From contig JAJRZN010000035.1 of NCBI GenBank assembly GCA_024275235.1, positions 1 through 32,998 of the forward strand: a DNA stretch of 32,998 nucleotides, written 5' to 3'. Every line of letters starts with the position of its first letter. Position 1 is the first letter of the stretch. Origin of the DNA: Deltaproteobacteria bacterium. Its GTDB lineage: Bacteria; Desulfobacterota; Desulfobulbia; Desulfobulbales; VMSU01. Below are positions 10,277 through 19,961 of this stretch, one piece after another. The translations under genes were made by a program, and so were the position numbers. Under the pieces are notes generated by a model. That model was not told the origin of the DNA. It did not search any database and saw only the letters and a program-made list of their open reading frames with translations.

Positions 10277-10978
10277 CTACGATCCCATGGCCTCAAGATA
10301 AGGCCCGAATAAATCATCATAATCCTGACGCCCCTTCTTAAAAATAATCTCAAGATAGGCGGCCTCAGCATCATTTACCACCAGATTGGCGTTATTGACC
10401 AGGGCCTCAAGGTCATAAAGGGTATGAAACTCCGGCCCCATGAGAATATAATAAAGGCCCCGGCGCCGGGCCATGGGCATGCGGCTCAGATATTGATGAA
10501 ACTCAGACTCTGCCGGCGGCCCGGCAAAGCCGGTATGGAGAACCACATAGGTAAAATCCGTAAAACGCATGCGGGCAATGGCATCAGAGGCAGATTCAGG
10601 GAATTCCGTCTGGCAGCCCTGCTCGAGAAAGGCCTTACTCACCGCCTCACGGGCCGCGCCTTCCGGCATCATCACCAGGGCTTTGTCAACATCGGGAGCA
10701 ACCGCCATTTCCTCGTACATATCATTGGCCATCCAGCTTATATCCGGATAATGAGGCGGCTTGATCCCGCTCTTAACACCAGCCCCGGAATTCAGCCCCG
10801 ACTCCCGCGGAGTGTCGGCACAAGAGCCGTCCGCCCGCAGATGAATGGTCTTTTTACAATGCGGGCAACCCATTTTCAGGGTACCTTTTTTCAGCCCCGC
10901 CAGGGCTGTCCGGATCTTGGCCTGCTGAGCCTCATTAAAATTCAAGGCCTGCCGGCAATGCGGGCATTGACTTATCAT
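10277..10978 (-). CDS. Zinc-ribbon protein with degenerate receiver-like domain
   Basis: CPHCRQAL...CPHCKKTIHL zinc ribbon; C-terminal ALVMMPEGAAREAVSKAFLEQG...YVVLHTGF resembles a REC fold without the phospho-acceptor Asp. Confidence 0.6.
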   Translation of the reverse strand: MISQCPHCRQALNFNEAQQAKIRTALAGLKKGTLKMGCPHCKKTIHLRADGSCADTPRESGLNSGAGVKSGIKPPHYPDISWMANDMYEEMAVAPDVDKALVMMPEGAAREAVSKAFLEQGCQTEFPESASDAIARMRFTDFTYVVLHTGFAGPPAESEFHQYLSRMPMARRRGLYYILMGPEFHTLYDLEALVNNANLVVNDAEAAYLEIIFKKGRQDYDDLFGPYLEAMGS

Positions 10979-11005
10979 CTTCTATCTCCTTTTTAGCGGC
11001 ATTCT

Positions 11006-12184
11006 CTATCTGAAATTAGCAAAGGGGTCCTCTTCCTCAGCGTCCATGGCCAGCCCCGTAATACCGGTGGTAGATTCCCCCTTGGCCGCCTTGATCTGAT
11101 CCAGCCCCCGATTAACCGCGCTGCGGTGGGAACAATAGCCCAGGGCCGTCTGTTCTTCAATCAAGCCCTCTTTGTAAAGCTCCAGAATATGCTGATCAAA
11201 GGTCTGCATCCCCAGGGCGTGACCATCACTGATAATATCATAAAAGGTCTTACCCTCCGACTCCCCATGCAGAATGGCATCGGCAACCCGCAGGTTTTTA
11301 CGCATAACCTCCAGAGCCGCCACCCGGCCGCCGCCGACCTTGGGCAGCAGGCGTTGGCCCACCACCCAGCGAATGGTATCCACCAGCCGGTTCCTGATCT
11401 GCCCCTGCTCGCGGGCGTCAAACATGCCAAGGCAGCGGTTAATGGCCTGCCCGGCATCCACCGTATGCAGAGTGCTCATGACCAGATGGCCTGTTTCCGC
11501 CGCCGTCAGACCTATCTCCATGGTTTCCCGATCCCGCATCTCGCCCACCAGAATGACCCTGGGGGCCTGGCGGAGAGCGGCTCGCAAACCATTGGGAAAG
11601 GTATCAAAATCATTACCCAGCTCCCGTTGGTTAAAGGTGGCCTTAATCTGGGGATGTTCAAACTCAATGGGGTCTTCCAGGGTGACTACATGCACCTGAC
11701 GTTCCCGGTTTATCTGATGCAGGAGGGCGGCAAGGGTGGTTGATTTTCCGGAGCCGGTGGCACCGGTAACCAGAATAATACCGTTCAGTTCCTGAGGCAT
11801 CTTATGAAAAATCGGCGGCAGATTAAGGGAATCAATGGTGGGAATAGTTGTGGGTAAAATACGGAGAACGGTGGAGAGATGCCCCTTCTGCGAGAATATA
11901 TTTACCCGGAAGCGAGCCTTGTTCCCGAGAGAATAAGAGAGATCACAGGAGCCGTTTTCCACTAAATCCTTGAGCAGCCGTTTATTGCCGCCGATAATAT
12001 TCAAGGCAAAAACCTCAGCCTGAAAGGGGGTCAGCTGCTTAACCTCCGGTTCAACCCCCACCGGGATCAAAACCCCGGATGACTCCACCTGCAGCGGCTT
12101 ACCCACGGTTATATTAAGATCCGAGACATAACCCGGACTGGCCAGCATGCTGGCAATCCAATAATCTATTTCAGCGCGTTTCAT
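11006..12184 (-). CDS. pilT: Type IV pilus retraction ATPase (PilT/PilU family)
   Basis: GATGSGKSTTLAALL, TLEDPIEFEHP, RQAPRVILVGEMRDRETMEIGLTAAETGHLVMSTLHT; ATG at 12184 preceded by GGAGATATATT; PilT versus PilU not resolved. Confidence 0.88.
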   Translation of the reverse strand: MKRAEIDYWIASMLASPGYVSDLNITVGKPLQVESSGVLIPVGVEPEVKQLTPFQAEVFALNIIGGNKRLLKDLVENGSCDLSYSLGNKARFRVNIFSQKGHLSTVLRILPTTIPTIDSLNLPPIFHKMPQELNGIILVTGATGSGKSTTLAALLHQINRERQVHVVTLEDPIEFEHPQIKATFNQRELGNDFDTFPNGLRAALRQAPRVILVGEMRDRETMEIGLTAAETGHLVMSTLHTVDAGQAINRCLGMFDAREQGQIRNRLVDTIRWVVGQRLLPKVGGGRVAALEVMRKNLRVADAILHGESEGKTFYDIISDGHALGMQTFDQHILELYKEGLIEEQTALGYCSHRSAVNRGLDQIKAAKGESTTGITGLAMDAEEEDPFANFR

Positions 12185-12277
12185 AATATATCTCCAGGTT
12201 CGGCACAAAACCCTATAGCTCTATAGCTATAGCTTTTACTTCGACATTCAACATTCAATTAAACCCAAATAAACTCA

Positions 12278-13474
12278 TCACTGTCTTGTCTTACCCCCCT
12301 CAGGCATTAACAGATACAGACGACCGGCCTCCTTCATATGACCAGCCTCTGCGGCGGCTCCTGCCCCTGTCCCCATAAAAAGATACAGCCGACCGGAGCC
12401 CCTGATAGCCGCCCCGCTGTCCTGCTGAAAGACAAAACGCCGCAACGACCGCCGCCCGCGAAGCCGGCCATGAGCAAACTCCGGCACCGTGGTCTCAAGA
12501 TAATAAAGTCCGCCCATGGGGAAGCAGCGTGGATCAAGGGCCGCTGAGCGTCCGGCAACCAGGGCCTCACCCATGCTGCCCACCGGCCCGGCCGCCGGAT
12601 CATCATCAAGACGAAAAAATATATACCTGTCATTATAATGCAGGATTAGACGGCGCTCGTCAAGATGGGAGCTCAGATAGGCACGGATGGCCTCCATACT
12701 GACCGCTTTTAAAGACATTTTACCCTCATCCACCAGCAGGCGGCCAATACTTTTATAATCCCGGCCATTTGAACCGGCATAACGAACCCCCAGCAGACGG
12801 CCGTCCGGCAACCGGATGAGACCGGAGCCCTGTACCTGGAGAACAAATACATCCACCGGATCACGGAGATATAATAATTCATGGCCGGCCAGCAGCTGTT
12901 TATCCTCTATGACGGCCCGCCGCCAATAGGGCAGCAGACGATTATTCTCCAGACGGCCGATAAATGGCCGGCTGCTCCCGGCGGCCTCATAATGACGGGC
13001 CTTGACCAGATCAGAGGGCAGGCCATAGATGGGGTAAATAAAAGGGGGCTGCTTTATAAGACTGCCCTTAAAAACCGGCTGGTAATAACCGGTTACCAGA
13101 ATATCGTCCCCGCCCCTGCTGTTCAGAGCCTCGCAGACCTTAAAATTCGCCGCCACGGCATCCGGCAGAGCAATATCCGGCAAGGTTTTAAGCAGTTTCT
13201 GAAACTTTAATAAAGAGGCCAGAATATCCCCGGCCGTCTCGGATTCCGCCCCGCACATTTTTAACCTCACGGCACCATCCCGCCGCCGCCAATAGGCGAT
13301 ACTGTTTGTTAGAGCCGCCTCAAGAGAGAGCCTTGAGCCATCATCTACCATATCCGGTGCCGTCTTCAGCGCCCTCATCCGGCACCCTCCCGTAAGCCGC
13401 GGCAGCCGCGGACGACAGCCACTGACAAGAAGCAAAGCAAAAACAATAACCAGCAGCAGGAATTTATTCTTCAT
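12278..13474 (-). CDS. mltA: MltA-type membrane-bound lytic murein transglycosylase
   Basis: Lipoprotein-like N-terminus (LLLVSGC), VTGYYQPVFKGS, FVLQVQGSGLIRLPDG, YAGSNGRDYKSIGRLLVDEG, FQQDSGAAIRGSGRLYLFMGTG. Confidence 0.93.
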   Translation of the reverse strand: MKNKFLLLVIVFALLLVSGCRPRLPRLTGGCRMRALKTAPDMVDDGSRLSLEAALTNSIAYWRRRDGAVRLKMCGAESETAGDILASLLKFQKLLKTLPDIALPDAVAANFKVCEALNSRGGDDILVTGYYQPVFKGSLIKQPPFIYPIYGLPSDLVKARHYEAAGSSRPFIGRLENNRLLPYWRRAVIEDKQLLAGHELLYLRDPVDVFVLQVQGSGLIRLPDGRLLGVRYAGSNGRDYKSIGRLLVDEGKMSLKAVSMEAIRAYLSSHLDERRLILHYNDRYIFFRLDDDPAAGPVGSMGEALVAGRSAALDPRCFPMGGLYYLETTVPEFAHGRLRGRRSLRRFVFQQDSGAAIRGSGRLYLFMGTGAGAAAEAGHMKEAGRLYLLMPEGGKTRQ

Positions 13475-13659
13475 GTAATTTTCAGGTTCACGAAATACAA
13501 AAGATACAAAAAATAGTATTTTTACCTATTTTTCTTCTTGACCACTCTCTTTTCAAACTGTTTATATACACTAATAAATTGTTGGCCAAAAGTTTACCTT
13601 AATTTATGAGTCTGTTGATTTATAAAGATTTTCGTCCCTGTTCAGGCGAAAGGAGCATA

Positions 13660-13728
13660 ATGAGAGGGACTTTTATTAATCCGAACCTCAGTGCACGGTT
13701 CAAATTATTCTGTTCACCGCATGATTGA
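13660..13728 (+). CDS. Putative 22-codon leader ORF upstream of acs
   Basis: ATG AGA GGG ... CAT GAT TGA (MRGTFINPNLSARFKLFCSPHD); AGGAG at 13651-13655; stop lies directly before the acs Shine-Dalgarno. Confidence 0.35.
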   Translation: MRGTFINPNLSARFKLFCSPHD

Positions 13729-13740
13729 AAAGGAGACACA

Positions 13741-15729
13741 ATGAGCGAAGAAAAAATTGAGAGCATGTCAACCGAAAAAAGAGTCTTCAATCCCCCCACC
13801 GAAGGCCGGGACACGGCCTGTATCAAGAGCATGGAGGAATACGAAGCCCAATATAAACGTTCCATGGATGACCCCGAAGGCTACTGGGGAGAGCGAGCCG
13901 GGGAGCTTCTCACCTGGGACAAAAAATGGGATACCGTCCTTGATGCCGATATGTACAAGCCGGAGATCAAATGGTTTGTAAACGGGAAGTTAAATGTCTC
14001 CTACAACTGCCTTGACCGCCATCTCACCAACGGCCGCCGCAATAAGGCCGCTATCATCTGGCAGGGCGAACCGGAAGAGGATGTCAAGGTTTATACCTAC
14101 CAGATGCTCCACTCCGCGGTCTGCCGCTGTGCCAACGCCCTTAAAAATCTGGGAATCAAAAAAGGCGACCGGGTCGCCGTCTATCTGCCCATGATCCCGG
14201 AACTGGCCATTACCCTCCTGGCCTGCAGCCGGATAGGGGCCATTCATTCAGTAGTATTTGCCGGTTTCTCCGCCCCCAGCCTGCAGAGCCGGATTAAGGA
14301 CTGTGAGGCCAAGGTTCTTATTACCGCCGATGCCGTCATCCGGGCCGGCAAAACCATCCCCTTAAAGAGCAATGCCGATGCCGCCTTAGAGGGCTGCGAC
14401 AGCGTGACGAACACCATTGTCGTCAAAAGGGGCGGCAACGACATAAATTTTAAAGAGGGCTTTGACCTCTGGTGGCACGAAGTAATGGCCGCCGATGAGG
14501 TCAGCGGCCCCTGCGAGCCGGAGTCCATGGATGCCGAAGATCCGCTTTTCATCCTCTACACCTCCGGCAGTACCGGCAAGCCCAAGGGCGTGGTTCATAC
14601 CACCGGCGGTTATCTTACTTACGCCGCCCATACCTGTCAGACCGTATTCGACATAAAGGATGATGATGTCTACTGGTGTACCGCCGATATCGGCTGGATT
14701 ACCGGCCACAGTTATATCCTTTACGGGCCTCTGGCTCTCGGCGCCACCTCCCTGATGTTTGAAGGCGTACCAACCTATCCGGCCCCTAACCGATTCTGGC
14801 ATATTGTTGAAAAATTCAAGGTCAATATTTTCTATACCGCCCCCACCGCCGTCCGGGCCCTCATGAGATTCGGCGATGCTCACACCAAGAAGAACGATCT
14901 TTCCTCCCTGCGCGTTCTCGGTACCGTGGGCGAGCCCATCAATCCCGAGGCCTGGATGTGGTATTACGAGCATATCGGTGCCAGCCGGCTGCCCATTGTG
15001 GACACCTGGTGGCAGACCGAGACCGGCGGAATTCTCATCTCCGCCCTGCCCTACGCCACGCCTCTGAAACCCGGCTCCGCCACCCGGCCCCTGCCCGGTA
15101 TCGAGGCGGCAATCTATAACGAAGAAGGCAGGGAAGCGGGGGTCAACGAGGGCGGCCGCTTAGTCATCAAAAGGCCGTGGCCCGGCATGCTGCGCGGTAT
15201 TTACGGCGACCCGGAACGTTACAAAAAGACCTATTTCAGCCGTTTCCCCGGTATTTATGATCCTGAAGACGGGGCCAGGAAAGATGAAGACGGCTATTTC
15301 TGGATTATGGGCCGCTTAGACGATGTCATTAACGTCTCCGGCCACCGAATGGGTACGGCCGAGATTGAATCGGCCCTGGTATCTCATAAAGATGTGGCCG
15401 AGGCCGCGGTGGTGGGCGCCCCCCATGAAATCAAGGGCCAGAGCATCTATGCCTATGTTACTCTGAAGGCCGACATTGAGCCCAGCGAAGAACTGCGGGC
15501 CGCCCTGAGGGCCTGGGTAAGAACACAGATCGGCCCCATTGCCACCCCGGAACACATCCAGTTTGCCGATGGCCTGCCCAAAACCAGATCCGGTAAGATC
15601 ATGCGCCGAATCCTGCGCAAGATTGCCGCCGGCATGCACGAAGAACACGATTTTGGTGACACCTCCACTCTGGCCGACCCCGGGGTTGTTGACCTGCTGG
15701 TTAAAGGTAATCTCAAACTGATTGCCTGA
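13741..15729 (+). CDS. acs: acetyl-CoA synthetase (AMP-forming)
   Basis: [68 protein letters not shown] (acetylatable Lys motif); AAGGAG ribosome-binding site. Confidence 0.97.
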   Translation: MSEEKIESMSTEKRVFNPPTEGRDTACIKSMEEYEAQYKRSMDDPEGYWGERAGELLTWDKKWDTVLDADMYKPEIKWFVNGKLNVSYNCLDRHLTNGRRNKAAIIWQGEPEEDVKVYTYQMLHSAVCRCANALKNLGIKKGDRVAVYLPMIPELAITLLACSRIGAIHSVVFAGFSAPSLQSRIKDCEAKVLITADAVIRAGKTIPLKSNADAALEGCDSVTNTIVVKRGGNDINFKEGFDLWWHEVMAADEVSGPCEPESMDAEDPLFILYTSGSTGKPKGVVHTTGGYLTYAAHTCQTVFDIKDDDVYWCTADIGWITGHSYILYGPLALGATSLMFEGVPTYPAPNRFWHIVEKFKVNIFYTAPTAVRALMRFGDAHTKKNDLSSLRVLGTVGEPINPEAWMWYYEHIGASRLPIVDTWWQTETGGILISALPYATPLKPGSATRPLPGIEAAIYNEEGREAGVNEGGRLVIKRPWPGMLRGIYGDPERYKKTYFSRFPGIYDPEDGARKDEDGYFWIMGRLDDVINVSGHRMGTAEIESALVSHKDVAEAAVVGAPHEIKGQSIYAYVTLKADIEPSEELRAALRAWVRTQIGPIATPEHIQFADGLPKTRSGKIMRRILRKIAAGMHEEHDFGDTSTLADPGVVDLLVKGNLKLIA

Positions 15730-15751
15730 CATTACCGGCAAAATAATCAAA

Positions 15752-15792
15752 AAAGGGCGGCGGCAAATTTATTGCCGCCGCCCTTTTTTTTT
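15752..15792 (+). terminator. Rho-independent terminator of acs
   Basis: Perfect 15-bp stem AAAGGGCGGCGGCAA / TTGCCGCCGCCCTTT with 5-nt loop and T-tract. Confidence 0.95.
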
Positions 15793-15944
15793 GCTGAATT
15801 TTATCCCAAAAACGTTATTGACCAGTCCATGAAAAGGTACTAATACTTTCAGTTGCAGTTAAGTTCTTTCAATCTGCCGTCTCTAAAGCAATAAAGACCG
15901 GGACAGCCATCTGAGATCATAACAATTAAAGAGGAGGAGAGACA

Positions 15945-16202
15945 ATGAGCACTCAAAATCTGGTCACCATGGAAGTAGGCATAAAACTACCCGCGGAATT
16001 AGCTGAAGAATTGCAGGAGGTCGTCAAGGTTACGGGCAGATCGCAGGAGGACTTAATCAGCCAGTATGTTGCGGAAGGTATTTCTACCGCCATGCCGCAG
16101 GTAAAACGGAAACTCTTTTTCACCCACACCAAAAAAATTCTCCAGCAGCATAATATATCTGATGATGTTGTGAACGAGATTGTTGACAAATTCCTCTATT
16201 AA
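15945..16202 (+). CDS. Small ribbon-helix-helix-like protein
   Basis: 85 aa; GAGGAGGAGAGACA before ATG; VGIKLPAELAEELQEVVKVTGRSQEDLISQYVAEGIS resembles an RHH/CopG N-terminal domain. Confidence 0.65.
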   Translation: MSTQNLVTMEVGIKLPAELAEELQEVVKVTGRSQEDLISQYVAEGISTAMPQVKRKLFFTHTKKILQQHNISDDVVNEIVDKFLY

Positions 16203-16291
16203 TGGACTCATAAAAAGCGAAAAAGGCTATTGAGCACTTACAAAAATGACAAGGAAATGACAAATACTTAACGAAATAAAAGGGGTACGTT

Positions 16292-17314
16292 ATGGCAAAA
16301 GTAATTCTGTCCTTAGACGGCGGCGGCATCCGCGGTGCCGCTACCACTCAATTCCTGGCCAAAATCGAAGAACAATTACAGACAAAACATAACAAATCCA
16401 TTCGAGACTGCGTTGATTTTTACGCCGGTACAAGTACCGGCAGCATTATCGCTCTTTGCCTTGCCACCACTGACATGAGCATGGATAAAATTAACGAGCT
16501 GTATAATTACCAGAATGCCCGGAAAATTTTCTCCGAGCATAAAGGTTTGCTGGCATTTGACGGCATAAACGTCCCTAAATTCGAGGCCAGAGGTAAGACC
16601 GAGATTCTTAAAAAGAATCTCGGTAAAGCCAGAATCAAAGACGTTCCAGCCAACAAGCACGTTCTCGCCGTTACCTACGCAATTGAAAAGCGCAGACCGG
16701 TGGTCATCAAATCCACCAAAAAGGATTATCTTAATCTCTTTTCATACCAGGCGGCCGATGCTTCAAGCGCGGCCCCCACCTATTTCCCCACTAAAGAGAT
16801 ACAGCTTTCCCCCGGGCAGGATGAATCATGGCTGGTTGACGGCGGGGTCATTGCCAACAACCCCACCATGTGCGCCATAACTGAGGCCAAGCGGGTCTGG
16901 CGAGATGTACCGTTAAGTGAAATGCGCGTACTTTCCATAGGAACGGGCTTTATGACCAGAAAAATAAATGGCCCGGAATCACAGAGATGGGGAGGCATAC
17001 AGTGGATGACAGAGGGGCACATCATGGAAGTACTCTCCGATGAGCGTATCGTGGCCTATCAGGCCATGACTATCATTGATTCCGGCAATTATATCAGGGT
17101 CAATGCCAAACTCAAAGAACAGGCCGGACTGCCACAGCCCCCTGATGATGCCATGGATGACGTAAGTAAGGCCAACATCAAGCGCCTCAAAAGGCTGGGC
17201 AATTTCTGGTTCGAGAAATATGGTGAAGCCGCAGTCCAGCTACTCTTAGACACCTACGAAGGCCCCTCCTTAGACCGTATTGACTGGCAGTCCGGCAAAC
17301 CGATAACCAACTGA
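16292..17314 (+). CDS. Patatin-like phospholipase
   Basis: DGGGIRG oxyanion motif, GTSTG nucleophile elbow, catalytic DGG (LVDGGVIANNP); AAAGGGG ribosome-binding site. Confidence 0.93.
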   Translation: MAKVILSLDGGGIRGAATTQFLAKIEEQLQTKHNKSIRDCVDFYAGTSTGSIIALCLATTDMSMDKINELYNYQNARKIFSEHKGLLAFDGINVPKFEARGKTEILKKNLGKARIKDVPANKHVLAVTYAIEKRRPVVIKSTKKDYLNLFSYQAADASSAAPTYFPTKEIQLSPGQDESWLVDGGVIANNPTMCAITEAKRVWRDVPLSEMRVLSIGTGFMTRKINGPESQRWGGIQWMTEGHIMEVLSDERIVAYQAMTIIDSGNYIRVNAKLKEQAGLPQPPDDAMDDVSKANIKRLKRLGNFWFEKYGEAAVQLLLDTYEGPSLDRIDWQSGKPITN

Positions 17315-17373
17315 CAGCCAACCGGTAATCACCCCAAACTTCAGCGCCATCAGCAGCGATGGCCCAGGCATCT

Positions 17374-17414
17374 AAATGGCGGCACCAATAAATTTCTGGT
17401 GCCGTCATTTTTTT
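17374..17414 (+). terminator. Rho-independent terminator after patatin gene
   Basis: 14-bp stem AAATGGCGGCACCA / TGGTGCCGTCATTT (one G-U), 9-nt loop, T7. Confidence 0.9.
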
Positions 17415-17571
17415 ATGGCAAATTCTCCCAAAAACGAATAGTTGTTATTATCAAATAAGTTTCGGTTCTGCTTAGCGTTGAAGTCTTAACCGATCACGGG
17501 GGGGGATCCGCCGAAATTCAGCACCCCCTTAGAACTGTAAAACCAAAAGATAAAAAATAAGGAGGCGAAAG

Positions 17572-19233
17572 GTGAAAAACAGGCAGACAAGATTATTATC
17601 AAAGATTGAACTGGTGCTTTTACTCGTGACCGCCATGTTATGCCTCACACCGCGAGCCGGTGAGGCCCGGAATTACAACGGCCAGCCCCTCATCCGTTTT
17701 ACCAGCCCCTGGTTTACCGGTTCCGCGGACTGCGCCATATGCCATGACCTGCTGGTGGACGAGAAGGGCAGCAGCGTCTCCATTAAATCACATTGGCGCA
17801 GCACCATGATGGCCAATGCCGCCAACGATCCGCTCTGGATGACTAAGGTAATCTCCGAGATCCGCCGTAATCCGGCCCTCAAAAAGCTCATTGAAAAGAA
17901 ATGCGCCGCCTGCCATATGCCCATGGCCGAGTTAGAAGCCGAGAGAACCGAGGGGCCTATTGCCATAAAACCAGGCTTTGCCGACCCGGATAATAAACTG
18001 CATAAAGCGGCCATGGACGGGGTCTCCTGCAGTCTCTGCCATCAGATCAAGGCCGATAATTTAGGCCTACCGGCGAGCTTCAGCGGCCAATACGTCATTG
18101 ACAGAAAGAGTGCCAAACCCGAACGTAAAATATACGGCCCCCACCACAATCCTGCCCAGCAGATAATGCGTTCCAGCGTTGGTTATACCGTTGTCCAGGG
18201 CAAACAAATGACGGATTCCGGCCTCTGCGCCACCTGCCATACCCTTTATACCCCCTTTGTGGATGCTAAAGGTACAGTGGCTGGAACCTTCCCGGAGCAG
18301 ACGCCCTACCTTGAATGGCAGGCCAGTGTCTTCAGCCGGCAGGGAGACAAATCCACCTGCCAGGGCTGCCACATGCCCATGGCCCAGGGCCGGGTACAGG
18401 TAGCGGCCCCATCCGGCGCCCCGGCCAGAGCGAATTTTGCTCAGCATCATTTTGTGGGCGGTAATATCACCATGCTCCGTCTTATGCGCCAAAATATCCA
18501 GGCTCTCAAGCTCACCGCCTCCAGCGCTGATTTCAGCGCCACTATCAAGAGAACAATCAAACAGCTCCAGGATAAAACGGCCCAGGTTAAAATTATCAAA
18601 GTCAAGCGCGAGGGAACCATGTTGACCGCCGAGGTTGAGGTCAAAAACCTGGCAGGTCATAAATTCCCCACCGGCATTCCCGGCCGCCGGGCCTGGATTC
18701 ATTTCTCTGTGCGTGATAAGGCCGGGAATATACTCTTTGAATCCGGCCGGGCGCTTAAAGGTGACTTAATCGCCGGCAATGACAACGATGTGAATATAAA
18801 CACCTACGAGCCGCACTATGAGGTAATAACCAAACCGAAACAGGTGCAGATATATGAGACTATCATGGCCAACAGTGACGGCAAGGTGACCTATACCCTG
18901 TTACGGGCCGCAAGTTTTTTAAAGGATGACCGCCTGCTGCCACGGGGCTTTAACAAGGACAAGGTGACGGCTGACATCAAGGTCTACGGCCGGGCGGCGA
19001 CCGACAAAAACTTCACCGGCAAGGGAGATATAACCACCTATAAGGTGAGGCTGAAAACATCATCCCCAGGCCTTATCCAGGCGGAATTACTCTATAGTCC
19101 GGTTTCACCGGCCTTTGTCATGGATTTGGAAAAAGACGCGGCTGATCCCCAGGTGAAAAATTTTATTGAACGCTGGCAGGAGACTGACCGCTCACCGGTA
19201 CAGGTGGCAGTGGCAGAGCGTGAAATGCTTTAA
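17572..19233 (+). CDS. Secreted pentaheme c-type cytochrome (cytochrome c554-like)
   Basis: GTG start after AAGGAGGCGAAAG; signal peptide; five CXXCH motifs (CAICH, CAACH, CSLCH, CATCH, CQGCH). Confidence 0.9.
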   Translation: MKNRQTRLLSKIELVLLLVTAMLCLTPRAGEARNYNGQPLIRFTSPWFTGSADCAICHDLLVDEKGSSVSIKSHWRSTMMANAANDPLWMTKVISEIRRNPALKKLIEKKCAACHMPMAELEAERTEGPIAIKPGFADPDNKLHKAAMDGVSCSLCHQIKADNLGLPASFSGQYVIDRKSAKPERKIYGPHHNPAQQIMRSSVGYTVVQGKQMTDSGLCATCHTLYTPFVDAKGTVAGTFPEQTPYLEWQASVFSRQGDKSTCQGCHMPMAQGRVQVAAPSGAPARANFAQHHFVGGNITMLRLMRQNIQALKLTASSADFSATIKRTIKQLQDKTAQVKIIKVKREGTMLTAEVEVKNLAGHKFPTGIPGRRAWIHFSVRDKAGNILFESGRALKGDLIAGNDNDVNINTYEPHYEVITKPKQVQIYETIMANSDGKVTYTLLRAASFLKDDRLLPRGFNKDKVTADIKVYGRAATDKNFTGKGDITTYKVRLKTSSPGLIQAELLYSPVSPAFVMDLEKDAADPQVKNFIERWQETDRSPVQVAVAEREML

Positions 19234-19313
19234 TTGAAGCCAGGCTGGAGTCATAGCAACGCCCACTTCGGGATGGGAAACAAGCACAGCAGGATGTTCA
19301 TGGAGCGCTTACT

Positions 19314-19961
19314 TTAAAAACGCAATAATTGCCAGCCGTATATCACGGTGATGATCAAGGTGTACAGCATGAGAGCGTAATACCATCGACCGGCAAATTT
19401 GGGGGTTTTAATCGAGGCCACATTTAAAGCGGCCAGCAGCATAAGCAGGATATAGAGAAAGACAGAAAAAGCCGTTTGGCTGATTAGTCCATTAAACAGA
19501 AACGCAAAGACCAGAATGATAACGTTATTGTCCAGCGCCAGCCCCATGTAGGTCGATTTTTCAACCAGGCCGAAGACATTAAAGTAGCTGAGGCGGAGCA
19601 CTCCGGTCGCCACAATAATAAAGGCTCCAGGTAAGAACCAGGGGCTGAAATGGCCGTAACTTAACAGGATAATTGCCGGGCAGATACTGAAGCTGACAAT
19701 GTCGATCAGGGAATCAAGCTGCCCTCCGACCTCCCGCTGTTTATCGTTTCGCCCTTTCAGGTGCCGGGCAATAATGCCATCACTCCAATCAAAGAACACC
19801 GCCCAGATCAAGCCGATCATCGCGGCCGGAAAGAGGCCCAGGATTGCATAATAAATAGCAAGAACCGTGCAGAGAAGCCCGGTCAGGGAACAGATGTTGG
19901 GCAGGTCTCCGGCAAAAGAGAGTATGGAAACAGGTGAGTTCGCTGAATTGGGCCTTGCCAT
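19314..19961 (-). CDS. CDP-alcohol phosphatidyltransferase family membrane protein
   Basis: CAP-motif variant DWSDGIIARHLKGRNDKQREVGGQLDSLIDIV; multiple hydrophobic helices. Confidence 0.88.
   Translation of the reverse strand: MARPNSANSPVSILSFAGDLPNICSLTGLLCTVLAIYYAILGLFPAAMIGLIWAVFFDWSDGIIARHLKGRNDKQREVGGQLDSLIDIVSFSICPAIILLSYGHFSPWFLPGAFIIVATGVLRLSYFNVFGLVEKSTYMGLALDNNVIILVFAFLFNGLISQTAFSVFLYILLMLLAALNVASIKTPKFAGRWYYALMLYTLIITVIYGWQLLRF

Noticed and set aside
10424-10996. 190-aa plus-strand ORF opposite the zinc-ribbon gene, and similar plus-strand ORFs across minus-strand genes
   Set aside because: Shadow ORFs opposite genes with recognisable domains; no independent support.
14386-14973. 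195-aa minus-strand ORF inside acs
   Set aside because: Antisense to strongly conserved acs coding sequence.
15793-15944. Possible GEMM/cyclic-dinucleotide riboswitch in the leader of the RHH-like gene (GTCTCTAAAGCAATAAAGACCGGGACAGCC)
   Set aside because: Superficial resemblance only; core tetraloop-receptor and GGGACGCAAAGCC elements not found.
16292-17314. CBASS (CapV) assignment for the patatin
   Set aside because: No CD-NTase or ancillary CBASS gene in the flanking sequence.
18067-18702. 211-aa minus-strand ORF inside the cytochrome gene
   Set aside because: Antisense to a gene with five heme motifs; composition is typical of a shadow ORF in GC-rich DNA.
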